DNA from: Thermoanaerobaculia bacterium
GTDB lineage: Bacteria > Acidobacteriota > Thermoanaerobaculia > Multivoradales > Multivoraceae
Length of the DNA: 64,000 nt
Direction of reading: 5' to 3'
Assembly (NCBI GenBank): GCA_022822365.1
Contig: JAJEBV010000001.1
Span: 62,001 to 126,000 of the forward strand
Part shown: positions 15,761 to 24,929 of the stretch, piece after piece
Layout: the number at the start of each line of letters is the position of its first letter
How positions within the stretch are numbered: position 1 is the stretch's first letter
The notes under the pieces: generated by a model
What the model was told of the DNA's origin: nothing
Seen by the model: only the letters and a program-made list of their open reading frames with translations
The model's database searches: none
Program-made: the position numbers and the translations under genes

Positions 15761-17278
15761 ATGTCGCTCGTCCGCACGACAGAAACCGGGTGCGCCGGCG
15801 CCCCCGCAGGCATCCGACGCAGAGCGCCGGGCTTCGGACGTCTGGCGGCGCTTGTCGCCGTGGCTACCTTCGGTCTGGCGTGTGCCGTCGAGCCCGTGAG
15901 CTACGACCTCGTCCTCGCGGGCGGCCGCGTGATGGACCCGGAGACGGGTCTCGACGCCGTCATGGACGTCGGCATCTCCGGCGGCTCGGTGCGGGCGATT
16001 TCGGCGGAGGGTCTCGAGGGGACGGAAGTCGTCGCCGTCGCGGGACTCGTCGTGGCCCCCGGGTTCATCGACCTCCATGCTCACGGCCAGGATCCGTTCA
16101 GCCGGGACCTGCAGGTGCGCGACGGCGTGACCGCCGCGTTCGAGCTCGAGGGCGGGGCCTTCCCGGTCGACGAGTGGTACGAGGAGCGCGAGGGCTCGTG
16201 GCGCATCCACTTCGGCGCCACGGTCGCCTACGGCGCGGCGCGGGTGCTGGCGTTCGGCGAGGACGAGCGCGCGGCGACCTATGAGGCTGCGACGGCGGAG
16301 CAGATCGAGGCGATGCAGGAGACCCTCAGGGAGGGTCTCGGCGACGGCGCCCTGGGCGTCGGGTTGCCGCTTCAGTACCAGCCGGGCGCCTCGAGGGCCG
16401 AGATCTTCCGCATGTTCCAGACCGCGGCGGAGGCGGGCGTGACCGTGTTCTCGCACATCCGCTACGCCGGCGTGGTGGAACCGGAAAGTTCGATCTCCGC
16501 CGTCCAGGAGATGATCGCCGACGCGGCCGGCTCCGGCGGTTCGGTTCACATCGTCCACATCGGTTCGAGCGGGCTGGCGCAGATGCCGATCGTCATCGAG
16601 ATGATCGACAGGGCGGCTGCCGGGGGCGTCGACGTGACGACGGAGATCTATCCGTACACCGCGGCCTCGACCGACATCCGGGCCGCGATCTTCGATCCCG
16701 GCTGGCGGGAGCGGCTGGCCGCGGACTACGGCGACATCGAGTGGGTCGCCACCGGCGAGCGCCTGGACGAGGCCGGCTTCAACGAGCGAAGGGCCCTGCC
16801 CGCGTCCGAGGAGGCGCGGATCATCGCGCACATCATTCCGGAGCAGGAACTCGGCGACGCGATCGCTCATCCGGCCGTGATGATCGCAAGCGACGGCGTC
16901 GGCTACATCGACGGCCGGGCCCATCCCCGCGGCGCCGGCACATTCGCCCGCGTGCTCGGCCGCTACTCGCGCGACGAAGGCCGACTCAGTCTGATGGAGG
17001 CGCTCCGCAAGATGACCCTGGCGCCGGCCCGCCGTCTGGAGGACGTGGCGCCGGCGATGCGCAGGAAGGGTCGCCTGAGCGTCGGCGCCGACGCCGACAT
17101 CACGGTCTTCGACCCCGAGACCGTGATCGACCGGGCCACTTTCGCCGAACCCGCCATTCCCTCGGCGGGTATTCCGCACGTGCTCGTCGACGGCGTGTTC
17201 GTGGTCCGCGATGGCGAACTGGTCGAGAACGCGCTGCCGGGTCGGGGGATCCGGTCAGGCGTCGTCGACGCGGACTGA
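15761..17278 (+). CDS. Amidohydrolase, N-acyl-D-amino-acid deacylase-like, exported
   Basis: A 505-residue metal-dependent amidohydrolase. The N-terminal strand domain 'YDLVLAGGRVMDPETGLDAVMDVGISGG' leads to the metal motif 'GFIDLHAHGQDP'. Further ligand regions are 'SHIRYAG', 'VHIVHIGSS' and 'MIASDGVGYI', and the barrel closes with 'LRKMTLAPARRLEDVAPAMRRKGRLSVGADADI'. It has a signal sequence ('LAALVAVATFGLACAVEP') and may be a lipoprotein at that cysteine. I chose ATG 15761 because 'AAGGAG' lies 7 bases upstream, overlapping the end of the pump gene. It is probably co-transcribed with the RND operon, though functional linkage is unclear. The D-aminoacylase label is by family; substrate not proven. 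Confidence 0.82.
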   Translation: MSLVRTTETGCAGAPAGIRRRAPGFGRLAALVAVATFGLACAVEPVSYDLVLAGGRVMDPETGLDAVMDVGISGGSVRAISAEGLEGTEVVAVAGLVVAPGFIDLHAHGQDPFSRDLQVRDGVTAAFELEGGAFPVDEWYEEREGSWRIHFGATVAYGAARVLAFGEDERAATYEAATAEQIEAMQETLREGLGDGALGVGLPLQYQPGASRAEIFRMFQTAAEAGVTVFSHIRYAGVVEPESSISAVQEMIADAAGSGGSVHIVHIGSSGLAQMPIVIEMIDRAAAGGVDVTTEIYPYTAASTDIRAAIFDPGWRERLAADYGDIEWVATGERLDEAGFNERRALPASEEARIIAHIIPEQELGDAIAHPAVMIASDGVGYIDGRAHPRGAGTFARVLGRYSRDEGRLSLMEALRKMTLAPARRLEDVAPAMRRKGRLSVGADADITVFDPETVIDRATFAEPAIPSAGIPHVLVDGVFVVRDGELVENALPGRGIRSGVVDAD

Positions 17279-17280
17279 GG

Positions 17281-18111
17281 TCACTGCCCGAAGCGCGGCG
17301 CCCGCTTCTCCATGAACGCCCGCACGGCCTCCTTGTGGTCCGCCGTCCGCACCGAGCGGACCATTCCCTCCGCTTCGGCGGAGAGCGATTCCCGCAAATC
17401 GCCCAGCACCGCCCGGTTCACGTTCCGCTTCATGTAGCGGAGCGCGCTCCTGGGTCCGTTGGCCAGCTCCAGCGCCAGATCGCGGGCCGTGGCGGCCAGA
17501 TCCTCGAACGGCACGATCCGGTTGACGATCCCGAGCCGCAGGCACTCCTCGGCCGGGATGCGGCGGGCCGTCATCAGCAGTTCCTTCGCCACTGCCGGCC
17601 CGACCAGCCGGGTCAGGAACCAGCTCGACCCGTAGTCGCCCGACAGGCCGATGTTGCGAAACGCGGTGGTGACGAAGGTGTCGTCGGCCATGACCCGCAG
17701 GTCGGCGGCGAGCGCGATGGAGAGTCCGGCGCCGGCGGCAGGCCCGGGCAGGGCGGCGACGATCGGCTTGTCCAGTTCGGCCATCCGCAGGGTCAGGGTT
17801 TCCTGCTTCTCGATCAGGGCGGCCACGGCTTCATCGACCGTCGGCGGCGCCTTGGGTGCTTCGCCGTCCTTTCCGCGGTTCGATCCCATGCCCGAGACGT
17901 CGCCGCCGGCGCAGAACGCCCTGCCGGCGCCGGTCAGCAGGATGGCGCCGCAGCGTTTGTCCGCCTCGAGCGTGAGCAGGATGCTGCGCAGCGCCGGCGT
18001 CAGGATGTCGCCGAGGGCGTTTCGCTTCTCCGGCTTGTTGAGCGTCACCGTGGCGACGCCGTCCTCGAGGACGCAGAGAAGTTCGTTTGTGCCGGTGTCG
18101 ATCGTGCTCAT
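17281..18111 (-). CDS. Enoyl-CoA hydratase/isomerase family protein
   Basis: A 276-residue crotonase-fold protein acting on acyl-CoA thioesters. The oxyanion-hole block is 'GAGRAFCAGGDVSGMG' and the second is 'LPGPAAGAGLSIALAADLRV'. The position of one catalytic Glu of classical hydratases is occupied in a 'NIGLSGDYGSSWFL' segment bearing Asp, as in some isomerases (PaaG-like). The exact reaction, hydration or double-bond isomerisation, is therefore open. It is the last gene of the minus-strand group from VOC through galactokinase and is separated from galactokinase by 33 bases. Confidence 0.85.
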   Translation of the reverse strand: MSTIDTGTNELLCVLEDGVATVTLNKPEKRNALGDILTPALRSILLTLEADKRCGAILLTGAGRAFCAGGDVSGMGSNRGKDGEAPKAPPTVDEAVAALIEKQETLTLRMAELDKPIVAALPGPAAGAGLSIALAADLRVMADDTFVTTAFRNIGLSGDYGSSWFLTRLVGPAVAKELLMTARRIPAEECLRLGIVNRIVPFEDLAATARDLALELANGPRSALRYMKRNVNRAVLGDLRESLSAEAEGMVRSVRTADHKEAVRAFMEKRAPRFGQ

Positions 18112-18144
18112 GACTGCGTCTCCTGGAACGGCCGCTGGTCGGGG

Positions 18145-19323
18145 TTAGCGGCCCACCATACCGGCGCCAGCGCCGACGCGGCAGGTGTGGATCTTCGGCC
18201 ACCTGCCGAAGCGATGCTCGAACGCTGACGCGGTCTGCTGGCGCACGTGGTCGGCGGTCGATTCGCTCGCGATCGCGGTGACGCACCCGCCGAAGCCGGC
18301 CCCGGTCAGCCGGGCGCCGTAGCAGCCTTCGGCGCCGGCGGCGGCTTCCTGGAGCACGTCGAGTTCCTCGATGCTGACTTCGTAGTCGTTGCGGGAACTG
18401 CGGTGGGACTGGGCCATCAGCTCGCCGAGTGCGTGCAGGTCGCCTTGCCGCAGCGCTTCGGCGCCGTCGAGGACCCGGCGGCACTCGGTGACGACGTGCC
18501 GGGCGCGGCCGTCGAGCGGTGGTTTCAGCACGTGTTGCAGCCGGTTCAGGTCGGCCGGTTCCAGGTCGCGGAGCGTGGAGAGTTCCGGCAAGTGGGGCCG
18601 CAGCAGGTCCGCGGCGCGGAAGCACTCGCTCTTTCGGTCGTTGAAGCCGGTGCCTGAAGCGAGGGCGCGCCGGACTCCCGTATCCGCGACCAGAAAGACG
18701 AGATCGTCGGGTGTCGGGATCAGCTCGTGCTCGAGCGACCGGCAGTCGAGCAGCAGGGCGTGTCCTTCGCGGCCGTGGACCGAGGCGAACTGGTCCATGA
18801 TCCCGGACTGCACGCCGACGTACTCGTTCTCGACCGTCCGGCCGACCTGTGCGCGGTCGATGCCGGAGAGCCGGAAGCCGGCGAGCTGCTCCCAGGCCAC
18901 GAGGAACGCCATCTCGACCGCCGCCGACGAACTGACGCCGGCGCCGACCGGCAGGTCGCCTCCGAACGCGGCTTCGATCGCCGGTACGTCGACACCTCGT
19001 TCACGTAGCGCCCAGGCCAGTCCCCGCGGATAGTCGACCCAGGCGGCGTCGCCTCCGCGTTCGGCGACCGGCGGTTCAGGTCTCGCGGCGTCGAAGGCGG
19101 CCTCCTCGCCGAAATCGAGCGCGCCGACTCGGGTCCAGGGCCCCGGTGCGCGCCGCGCCGCGACCCACACGGCGCGGTCGATCGCGGCCGGCAGCACCCA
19201 GCCCTCGCTGTAGTCGACGTGGGCCCCGAGCAGGTTGACGCGCCCGGGCGCCCGGGCAACGACCTCGGGCTCGGCGCCGAAACGCTTCCGGAACGCGTCG
19301 ACGACGCGGTCGACTTGCTTCAC
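18145..19323 (-). CDS. galK: Galactokinase (GHMP family), with an altered sugar-site motif
   Basis: A 392-residue GHMP kinase that phosphorylates galactose at C1. The galactokinase signature is 'APGRVNLLGAHVDYSEGWVLP' (within the first 55 residues); the ATP loop is 'LPVGAGVSSSAAVEMAFL'; the catalytic Asp is in 'SGIMDQFAS'; the C-terminal GHMP block is 'GARLTGAGFGGC'. The canonical signature has Glu where this protein has Ala (GEHTDY to GAHVDY). That Glu contacts the sugar in known galactokinases, so specificity may differ. I placed the start at GTG 19323 ('KQVDRVVDAFRKRFG'), because the longer ORF prefix lies opposite the GyrI-like gene. It neighbours a GH20 hexosaminidase. Confidence 0.85.
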   Translation of the reverse strand: MKQVDRVVDAFRKRFGAEPEVVARAPGRVNLLGAHVDYSEGWVLPAAIDRAVWVAARRAPGPWTRVGALDFGEEAAFDAARPEPPVAERGGDAAWVDYPRGLAWALRERGVDVPAIEAAFGGDLPVGAGVSSSAAVEMAFLVAWEQLAGFRLSGIDRAQVGRTVENEYVGVQSGIMDQFASVHGREGHALLLDCRSLEHELIPTPDDLVFLVADTGVRRALASGTGFNDRKSECFRAADLLRPHLPELSTLRDLEPADLNRLQHVLKPPLDGRARHVVTECRRVLDGAEALRQGDLHALGELMAQSHRSSRNDYEVSIEELDVLQEAAAGAEGCYGARLTGAGFGGCVTAIASESTADHVRQQTASAFEHRFGRWPKIHTCRVGAGAGMVGR

Positions 19324-19355
19324 GCCGGCCGGATGTCGGTCAAGGTGGGCCGAGG

Positions 19356-19805
19356 CTACGCCAGGAGGTGGTACATGTCGGTACGCCGCCTGGCCGGGTC
19401 GTCGTGCCAGTCGCCGTAGATCTCCCAGCACGGACCCGCGAGGACGAGGCCCTGCTCGGCGCACCATTGGTGGATTGCCTGATGCACGCCTGGGATTCCC
19501 GCGTAATCGCCATGGAAGGTGGCGTGAGCGCACCGGCCTGCCGGCGTGGCCGAGCGGACGAAGCCGTCCGCGGCCTCGGTGGCGGCGGGCACCTGCAGTC
19601 CTACGTCGACTTGCATCCGGCCGCCGTTGACGTCGCGGTAGAACCAGACGTTCTGACCGGCGCCATCGATGCCGTGTTCCCGTACGAAGGCCCCGACCTG
19701 GTCCATCAAGGGCAGGAGCTTGCCGGGCACTTCCGCGAAGGTGACGGAGGTGCGGGCGGCCAGCAGGGGTTGTTCTTCGACGGTGACGATCGAGATTTCG
19801 GTCAC
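19356..19805 (-). CDS. GyrI-like / effector-binding-domain protein
   Basis: A stand-alone 149-residue domain of the GyrI/AraC effector-binding (SOUL-like) superfamily. It begins 'MTEISIVTVEEQPLLAARTSVTFAEVP' and contains 'CAHATFHGDYAGIPGVHQAIHQWCAEQGL' and the terminal 'CWEIYGDWHDDPARRRTDMYHLL', where the acidic Glu of the ligand pocket normally sits. There is no DNA-binding domain, so it probably binds or hydrolyses a small molecule rather than regulating transcription. It lies between the GH20 gene and galactokinase on the same strand. Confidence 0.78.
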   Translation of the reverse strand: MTEISIVTVEEQPLLAARTSVTFAEVPGKLLPLMDQVGAFVREHGIDGAGQNVWFYRDVNGGRMQVDVGLQVPAATEAADGFVRSATPAGRCAHATFHGDYAGIPGVHQAIHQWCAEQGLVLAGPCWEIYGDWHDDPARRRTDMYHLLA

Positions 19806-19875
19806 TTGTTGTTCTCCTCGGACTCGCGCGGGCTGAAGGGTTCGGCTCGAAGGCTAGATGCGCGCTGGAATCCGA

Positions 19876-21822
19876 TCAAGGACTGTCGAGAGCGTCCGCC
19901 GCTCGTAGCAGGAGGTCCTGCGACTCGCGCAGGCCGCCCTCGCGGCTGGTGGCGAGCCAGACGTCGGGGAGGTCGTTGGCGATGCGGCGGAGGTCTGCGC
20001 CGAGGGTAGTCCGGACCTTCGGCGCGAGTTCGTCGGCCCGGAGGCCGCGGCCGGCGGCCAGCCGTGCGATGCCCAACTGGCAGCACCACGTCATCATGCG
20101 ACAGGTCCAGTCGAGAGTGGTGAAGGTGGGGTCGCCGACGAGCGGTTGGCGGATCTCGGTCAGGCGGGTGTACGTCCTTTGCAGCCGGGCGATGCTCAGC
20201 CGCCGGAAGCGCCGGTGGGTGAGGTCGTCGTCGATGAACCGGAGCAGATAGAAGAGAGCGGTTCCGTTGAGCACCGGACCGCCGCAGTCGAGGTCGATGG
20301 CGCCGAGGTCGACGACGGTGCGCGCCAGCGTCCCGTCGCCGTCGTAGACCAGGCCGGCGGCGTGGTCGAGCCAGGCCTCTTCGTTCCGTTCCGGGCGGCT
20401 CGCCTCTTCCCGCGCCGTCGCGACAGACCAGGCGAAGCCGGCGCCGATCGACAGCGGCAGTTCGGCGATCGCGGGTGGCTGCAGGTGGCCGTGGTCGCCC
20501 CAGTCCGTGATGAGAAGACCCTGAGCGCCGGCCTCGGAACCAGCTATCGCGGCAAGGGCCAGATTGCCGACGGCGTTCTGCAGCCGTCCGCCGAAGCTGT
20601 GCCAACTGCTGGTCCCTGGGCACACCCAGAACTCCCGGCCTGAAGCTGCGAGCCGAGCGCACTGGTCTTCGAAGGGGTGATCGGCCTCGTAGCCCCAGCA
20701 CAGCGCGACCGCGTCCTCCGGGACCTGGTCGACCAGCTCCGGATAGCGCAGGATGATGTCGCCCCAGAACAGCATCTGGCGGCCGCGGTCGGTGACCATG
20801 CGGTGCACCCGGCGCAGGAAGTCCAGGTACACGGCCGGCTTGCCGCGCTCCTCGCACGCCTCGGCGGAGCGTCCCCGACCGAGATCGAACGTCTCGTCGA
20901 GGCCGACGTTGAACCGGCGGCTACCGAACTGGGGCAGCAGTTCGTCGTAGAGGCCCGCAAGCAGTTCCGGCACCCTTGGATCGGTCGCGCACAGGCTGAA
21001 CGGCTCGGGGTCGATGGAGAAGGGATGCTGGAAGCCCTCGGGCACTTCGGCCAGCGGCCGGTAGCGGTCGTGGACCAGCCAGCGATGGAAATGGCCGAAG
21101 CTGTTCTGGTTGGGCGTCAGCTCGATGAACCGCTCCCGGCAAAGGGCATCGAGCCTACGGATCTCCTCGGCGGTGAACGGAGAAGCGTCGCGCCAGACGT
21201 CCTCTTGGTCAGCGTAGGCGTAGGTGTGTTCGACGTAGAGCTGGAGGTGGTTGATTTTCCACTCGGCGAGCCGGTCCACGAGCCGCTCGAGGTACGCCAT
21301 CCGCGGCACCCGGTTTCGGCTGACGTCCAGCATTGCGCCGCGGACGGGGAAGTCCGGCCGGTCTTCGATCTCGACGGCTGGCGCCTCGAAGGCTGCGGCC
21401 GCCGGCCGGCCGCGCGCGGCGAGCCACTGCTTCAGGGTGGAGGCCGCCCGGAACACTCCGGTCGGCGTAGCGGCGTCGACCCGGATGCCGCTACGGTCGA
21501 CGCGCAGGCGATAGCTCTCGTCGGCTGGGACCTGGACCGGCGCGTCTCGGCCGGACCCGGTCGAGTCGACCCGGACCCTGCAGGCAATGGCGGTCGCGGC
21601 CCCGGCGTCGTCGCCCGCGAACTCGGGTGCTGCCAGGTCGAGGGCGGAGTCCGCGAGTGCCCTGTGCAGGCCGGCGACCGCGAACTCCAGTTCCCCAGAG
21701 ACCTCCGCCTGTTCCGCCCCCGCCGCGGTCAGGTGGAGCGCGACGGGTGCGCCCGGCGGCAGGACCAGCGGTTCGGCGGCGTCAAGGACCTCGACCCACC
21801 GCGGCGGCGGCCAGAGACTCAC
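19876..21822 (-). CDS. Glycoside hydrolase family 20, beta-N-acetylhexosaminidase-like
   Basis: A 648-residue protein with a GH20b-type N-terminal domain (about 1-125) and a GH20 barrel beginning 'FPVRGAMLDVSRNRVPRMAYLERLVDRLAEWKINHLQLYVEHTYAY'. The catalytic Asp-Glu pair of substrate-assisted hexosaminidases is in 'RRFNVGLDETFDLG'. The expected product is release of terminal GlcNAc or GalNAc from glycans. No signal peptide is visible, so it is probably intracellular. I chose GTG 21822 ('SLWPPPRWVEVLD'), 12 bases after the VOC stop; the ORF track extends 167 codons upstream through the VOC gene in another frame. Neighbouring galactokinase suggests a small amino-sugar/galactose salvage group. 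Confidence 0.82.
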   Translation of the reverse strand: MSLWPPPRWVEVLDAAEPLVLPPGAPVALHLTAAGAEQAEVSGELEFAVAGLHRALADSALDLAAPEFAGDDAGAATAIACRVRVDSTGSGRDAPVQVPADESYRLRVDRSGIRVDAATPTGVFRAASTLKQWLAARGRPAAAAFEAPAVEIEDRPDFPVRGAMLDVSRNRVPRMAYLERLVDRLAEWKINHLQLYVEHTYAYADQEDVWRDASPFTAEEIRRLDALCRERFIELTPNQNSFGHFHRWLVHDRYRPLAEVPEGFQHPFSIDPEPFSLCATDPRVPELLAGLYDELLPQFGSRRFNVGLDETFDLGRGRSAEACEERGKPAVYLDFLRRVHRMVTDRGRQMLFWGDIILRYPELVDQVPEDAVALCWGYEADHPFEDQCARLAASGREFWVCPGTSSWHSFGGRLQNAVGNLALAAIAGSEAGAQGLLITDWGDHGHLQPPAIAELPLSIGAGFAWSVATAREEASRPERNEEAWLDHAAGLVYDGDGTLARTVVDLGAIDLDCGGPVLNGTALFYLLRFIDDDLTHRRFRRLSIARLQRTYTRLTEIRQPLVGDPTFTTLDWTCRMMTWCCQLGIARLAAGRGLRADELAPKVRTTLGADLRRIANDLPDVWLATSREGGLRESQDLLLRAADALDSP

Positions 21823-21833
21823 GGGTCCGCGGC

Positions 21834-22481
21834 TCAGGCTCCCCGCAGCCGGATGTCGACGCCGGTCGGGCTGGTGTGGCGTCCGCCGCCGGCGTTGGCC
21901 GCGGTCCAGGCGAGATGGTCGATCGCACGCCCCGCCGTCGGTTCCAGGTCGTCGTCGGTCTGCCGGAACAGCACCCGCATCGTGCCGTAGTTGACGGCCA
22001 GCAGGACGTCCTTGAAGGTCTCGGCCGGACCGGGGACGTGCTCCAGCAGCCAGGCGCGGTCCTCCTCGCAGTCGGGGCCGAGGATGTGGACGTGGTGGAA
22101 GCCGGGGTGATCGGCGTCCTCGAGGAGCTCGATCTTCGCTCCCCAGGGATCCGTCACGAAGGAGATGTAGAGCTTGGCCGGACCGAAGTGCCGCGGTTCC
22201 CAGAACTCGGTGGCGCCGTCGCCGAGCATCGCGGCGTGAAGTTCGTCCAGGTTGTCGACGGACCAGCCCGAGTGGTCGAGTCCGGTGCCGATGCTGGGGC
22301 CGGGGCTTTCGGCGTGCCGCCAATGGAGGTCCGCGGTGCCTTCGCCGGCCCGAAACCTGGCGGCGGCGCCGGCGATGCTCTCCAGTACTTCGCCGCCGAA
22401 GTGCCGCGCGTACCAGTCGGCAGCGGCGGCCGGGTCGGAGGCGTTGAGCGCCAGGCGGTTGAATCGGCAGGTGTCGGTCAT
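21834..22481 (-). CDS. VOC-superfamily (glyoxalase/dioxygenase fold) protein
   Basis: A 215-residue protein with two vicinal-oxygen-chelate modules: 'MTDTCRFNRLALNASDPAAAADWYARHFGGEV' with 'FVTDPWGAKIELLED', then 'GFHHVHILGPD' with 'AIDHLAWTAANAG'. Metal-ligand candidates are the His residues in 'TGLDHSGWSV' and 'FHHVHI' and the Glu in 'KIELLE'. Function could be lyase, dioxygenase or resistance; the sequence does not decide. I chose ATG 22481 because 'GAGGAG' lies 8 bases upstream; the 348-residue ORF in the track extends into sequence antisense to recD2. It is the first gene of the minus-strand group. Confidence 0.8.
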   Translation of the reverse strand: MTDTCRFNRLALNASDPAAAADWYARHFGGEVLESIAGAAARFRAGEGTADLHWRHAESPGPSIGTGLDHSGWSVDNLDELHAAMLGDGATEFWEPRHFGPAKLYISFVTDPWGAKIELLEDADHPGFHHVHILGPDCEEDRAWLLEHVPGPAETFKDVLLAVNYGTMRVLFRQTDDDLEPTAGRAIDHLAWTAANAGGGRHTSPTGVDIRLRGA

Positions 22482-22617
22482 TTCGGAGGCTCCTCGGGCG
22501 CGGTGTGGGCTTGAACTGAGGGCGGTGATTGTGTCACCGATCGGCCGTGCCGCGCGGGTCTCGTCCGATCGGGCGTAAGCTGTGTCCCGTGAGAGGGATG
22601 CGGGGCGGAAGCCCGCC

Positions 22618-24825
22618 ATGACGACGCCGGCCGGGGACCGCGAGGCGCTATCGGGCGTCGTCGAGCGGGTCGTCTTCCACAATCCGGACAACGGATTCGC
22701 GGTGCTCCGCATACGGGTACGGGGCAGCTTCCAGTTGACGACCGTGGTGGGACGGCTGCCACTGGTCTCCCAGGGGGAGACGATCCAGGCGTCCGGCTCG
22801 TGGAAGAACGACCCCAACCACGGGGTCCAGTTCCAGGCCGAGCGGCTCGCCGTGTCGCCGCCCGATTCGCTCGACGGCATCCGCCGCTATCTCGGTTCGG
22901 GCAAGGTACAGGGCGTCGGTCCCAAGATGGCGAAGCGCCTGGTCAAGGCGTTCGGTGAGGACGTGTTCGACGTCATCGAGAACGAGCCCGAGCGCCTGGT
23001 GGAGGTTCCCGGCATTGGTCCCAAGCGGGCGAAGAGCCTGAGCGAAGGCTTCAGGGACCAGAAGGCTGTGCGGGACATCATGGTCTTCCTGCAGACGCAC
23101 GGTCTCGGCTCGGCGCGGGCGGCCCGGATCTACAAGGCCTACGGCGCCGACGCGGCGACGTTGCTCACGGAGGATCCGTACCGGTTGGCGCGGGACATCC
23201 GCGGCATCGGCTTCAGGATCGCGGACGGCATCGGCGCCAGTCTGGGCAAGGACCGCGAGGGTCTGCCGCGGGCGCGGGCCGGCCTCGGCTACACGCTGGA
23301 GCAGGCGCGAGGCGCCGGACACTGCGGGCTTCCCCGGAACGAGCTCCTCGAGCAGGCGCAGGAACTGCTGAAGATTCCGGAGGAGATCCTGGTCACCGGA
23401 CTCTCGGACGAACTGAACGCAGGGCGGCTGGCTGTCACGCGTCTGAACGGTGAAGAGGCCGTCTTCCTGCCTCCGCTGCTGTCGGCCGAGCGCGCCATCG
23501 CGCGCCGGCTGGGGGAGCTGATTCGGGCAGACCCGCCGTCCTGGGCGGGTATCGATGCCGCCAAAGCGCTGGCGTGGGTGGAGCAGCGCCTGGACGTGAC
23601 GCTCGCGCCGACCCAGCGAGCCGCGGTGGAGACGAGCCTCCGTTCGCGCGTCGCCGTGATTACCGGCGGCCCGGGGGTCGGCAAGACGACTCTGGTCAAC
23701 GCTCTGCTCCGGATCCTGAAGGCCCGCAATGTGCGCTGCGCGCTCTGCGCCCCTACGGGTCGCGCGGCCAAGCGGCTCGGCGAGAGCACCGGCGAGACGG
23801 CGAAGACAATCCACCGGCTACTGGAGATCGACCCGTCGAGCGGCGCCTTCCGCCGCGGCCGCCTGCGCCCGCTCGATTGCGGTCTGCTGGTCGTCGACGA
23901 ATCCTCCATGGTCGACGTCGAGCTGATGGCGGCGCTGCTCCAGGCGCTGCCGGCGGAGGGGTCGCTGCTGCTCATCGGCGACGCGGACCAGTTGCCCTCG
24001 GTGGGCCCGGGACAGGTCCTCCGGGACCTGATCGACTCGGGGGCGATTCCCGTGGCGCGTCTTCAGGAGATCTTCCGCCAGGCGGACAACAGCCGGATCG
24101 TGCGCAACGCGCATCGCGTGAACCGGGGCTACCTGCCCGAGCTGGAGTCAACGCGGGGCGAGCTGAGCGACTTCTACTTCGTGCCTGCCGAAGACGCCGA
24201 GGACGGTCAGCGCAAGGTGGTGGAAATCGTCGCCGGCCGAATCGGCCGCCGCTTCGGTCTCGATCCGATCAGCGACGTCCAGGTCCTGTCGCCGATGAAC
24301 CGCGGACCGCTCGGCGTGCGGACCCTGAACGTCACCCTGCAGGCGGTCCTGAACCCGGCGCCGGAGTCAGGCGCCGTCGAGGTCGAGCGCTTCGGCTGGA
24401 AGTACCGGGCCGGCGACAAGGTGATGCAGACCGAGAACGACTACGACAAGGACGTGTTCAACGGCGATCTCGGCCGCATCGTGTCGATCGACCCGGGCGC
24501 CGAGCAGATGACGATCGGCTTCGACGGCCGCCCCGTCGAGTACCGCTTCAGGGACCTGGACCGCCTCATGCTGGCCTACGCCGTCACCGTCCACAAGTCG
24601 CAGGGCTCCGAGTATCCGGCGGTCGTCGTGCCGATCTCCACCCACCACTACGTGATGCTCCGGCGCAACCTGCTCTACACGGCGATCACCCGCGGTCGCC
24701 GCCTGGTCGTCATCGTTGGCCAGAAGTGGGCGCTCCAGAAGGCCGTGGAAGAGGCCTCCGACCTGCGCCGTTACTCGACGCTGCGCGAGCAACTGGCGGC
24801 GCTGGCTTCCTACCGGAGCGAGTGA
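22618..24825 (+). CDS. recD2: RecD2-type SF1B DNA helicase
   Basis: A 735-residue 5'-to-3' helicase of the RecD2 (exodeoxyribonuclease V alpha-like) family, which works without RecBC. The N-terminal OB-like part ('LSGVVERVVFHNPDNGFAVLRI') is followed by helix-hairpin-helix repeats ('VQGVGPKMAKRLVKAFG', 'VPGIGPKRAKSLSEGF'). The motor then shows Walker A 'TGGPGVGKTTLVNALL' (about 347-360), Walker B 'LLVVDESSMVD' (about 423), motif V 'AYAVTVHKSQGSEYPAVV' and motif VI 'LLYTAITRGRR'. ATG 22618 is the start that best fits the family N-terminus. It is divergent from the VOC group and converges with the truncated secreted-protein gene. Confidence 0.92.
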   Translation: MTTPAGDREALSGVVERVVFHNPDNGFAVLRIRVRGSFQLTTVVGRLPLVSQGETIQASGSWKNDPNHGVQFQAERLAVSPPDSLDGIRRYLGSGKVQGVGPKMAKRLVKAFGEDVFDVIENEPERLVEVPGIGPKRAKSLSEGFRDQKAVRDIMVFLQTHGLGSARAARIYKAYGADAATLLTEDPYRLARDIRGIGFRIADGIGASLGKDREGLPRARAGLGYTLEQARGAGHCGLPRNELLEQAQELLKIPEEILVTGLSDELNAGRLAVTRLNGEEAVFLPPLLSAERAIARRLGELIRADPPSWAGIDAAKALAWVEQRLDVTLAPTQRAAVETSLRSRVAVITGGPGVGKTTLVNALLRILKARNVRCALCAPTGRAAKRLGESTGETAKTIHRLLEIDPSSGAFRRGRLRPLDCGLLVVDESSMVDVELMAALLQALPAEGSLLLIGDADQLPSVGPGQVLRDLIDSGAIPVARLQEIFRQADNSRIVRNAHRVNRGYLPELESTRGELSDFYFVPAEDAEDGQRKVVEIVAGRIGRRFGLDPISDVQVLSPMNRGPLGVRTLNVTLQAVLNPAPESGAVEVERFGWKYRAGDKVMQTENDYDKDVFNGDLGRIVSIDPGAEQMTIGFDGRPVEYRFRDLDRLMLAYAVTVHKSQGSEYPAVVVPISTHHYVMLRRNLLYTAITRGRRLVVIVGQKWALQKAVEEASDLRRYSTLREQLAALASYRSE

Positions 24826-24929
24826 AGCTGAGTGCGCCAAGCGGTCGCACGCCGACGTCCAGCGGGCGGAATCCACCCGGACCTTCGGGAGTCGCTGCTA
24901 TGCCTCGTCCTTCGGGCTGCTTCTGGCGC

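Noticed and set aside
12442-15813. 1123-residue minus-strand ORF opposite the RND pump
   Set aside because: Its translation is low in hydrophobic residues, rich in Arg, His, Asp and Gln, and has no motif; it is the antisense shadow of a clear AcrB-family gene in high-GC DNA.
24826-24929. Bidirectional terminator between recD2 and the truncated secreted-protein gene
   Set aside because: No convincing GC stem followed by a T-run was found in this convergent gap.
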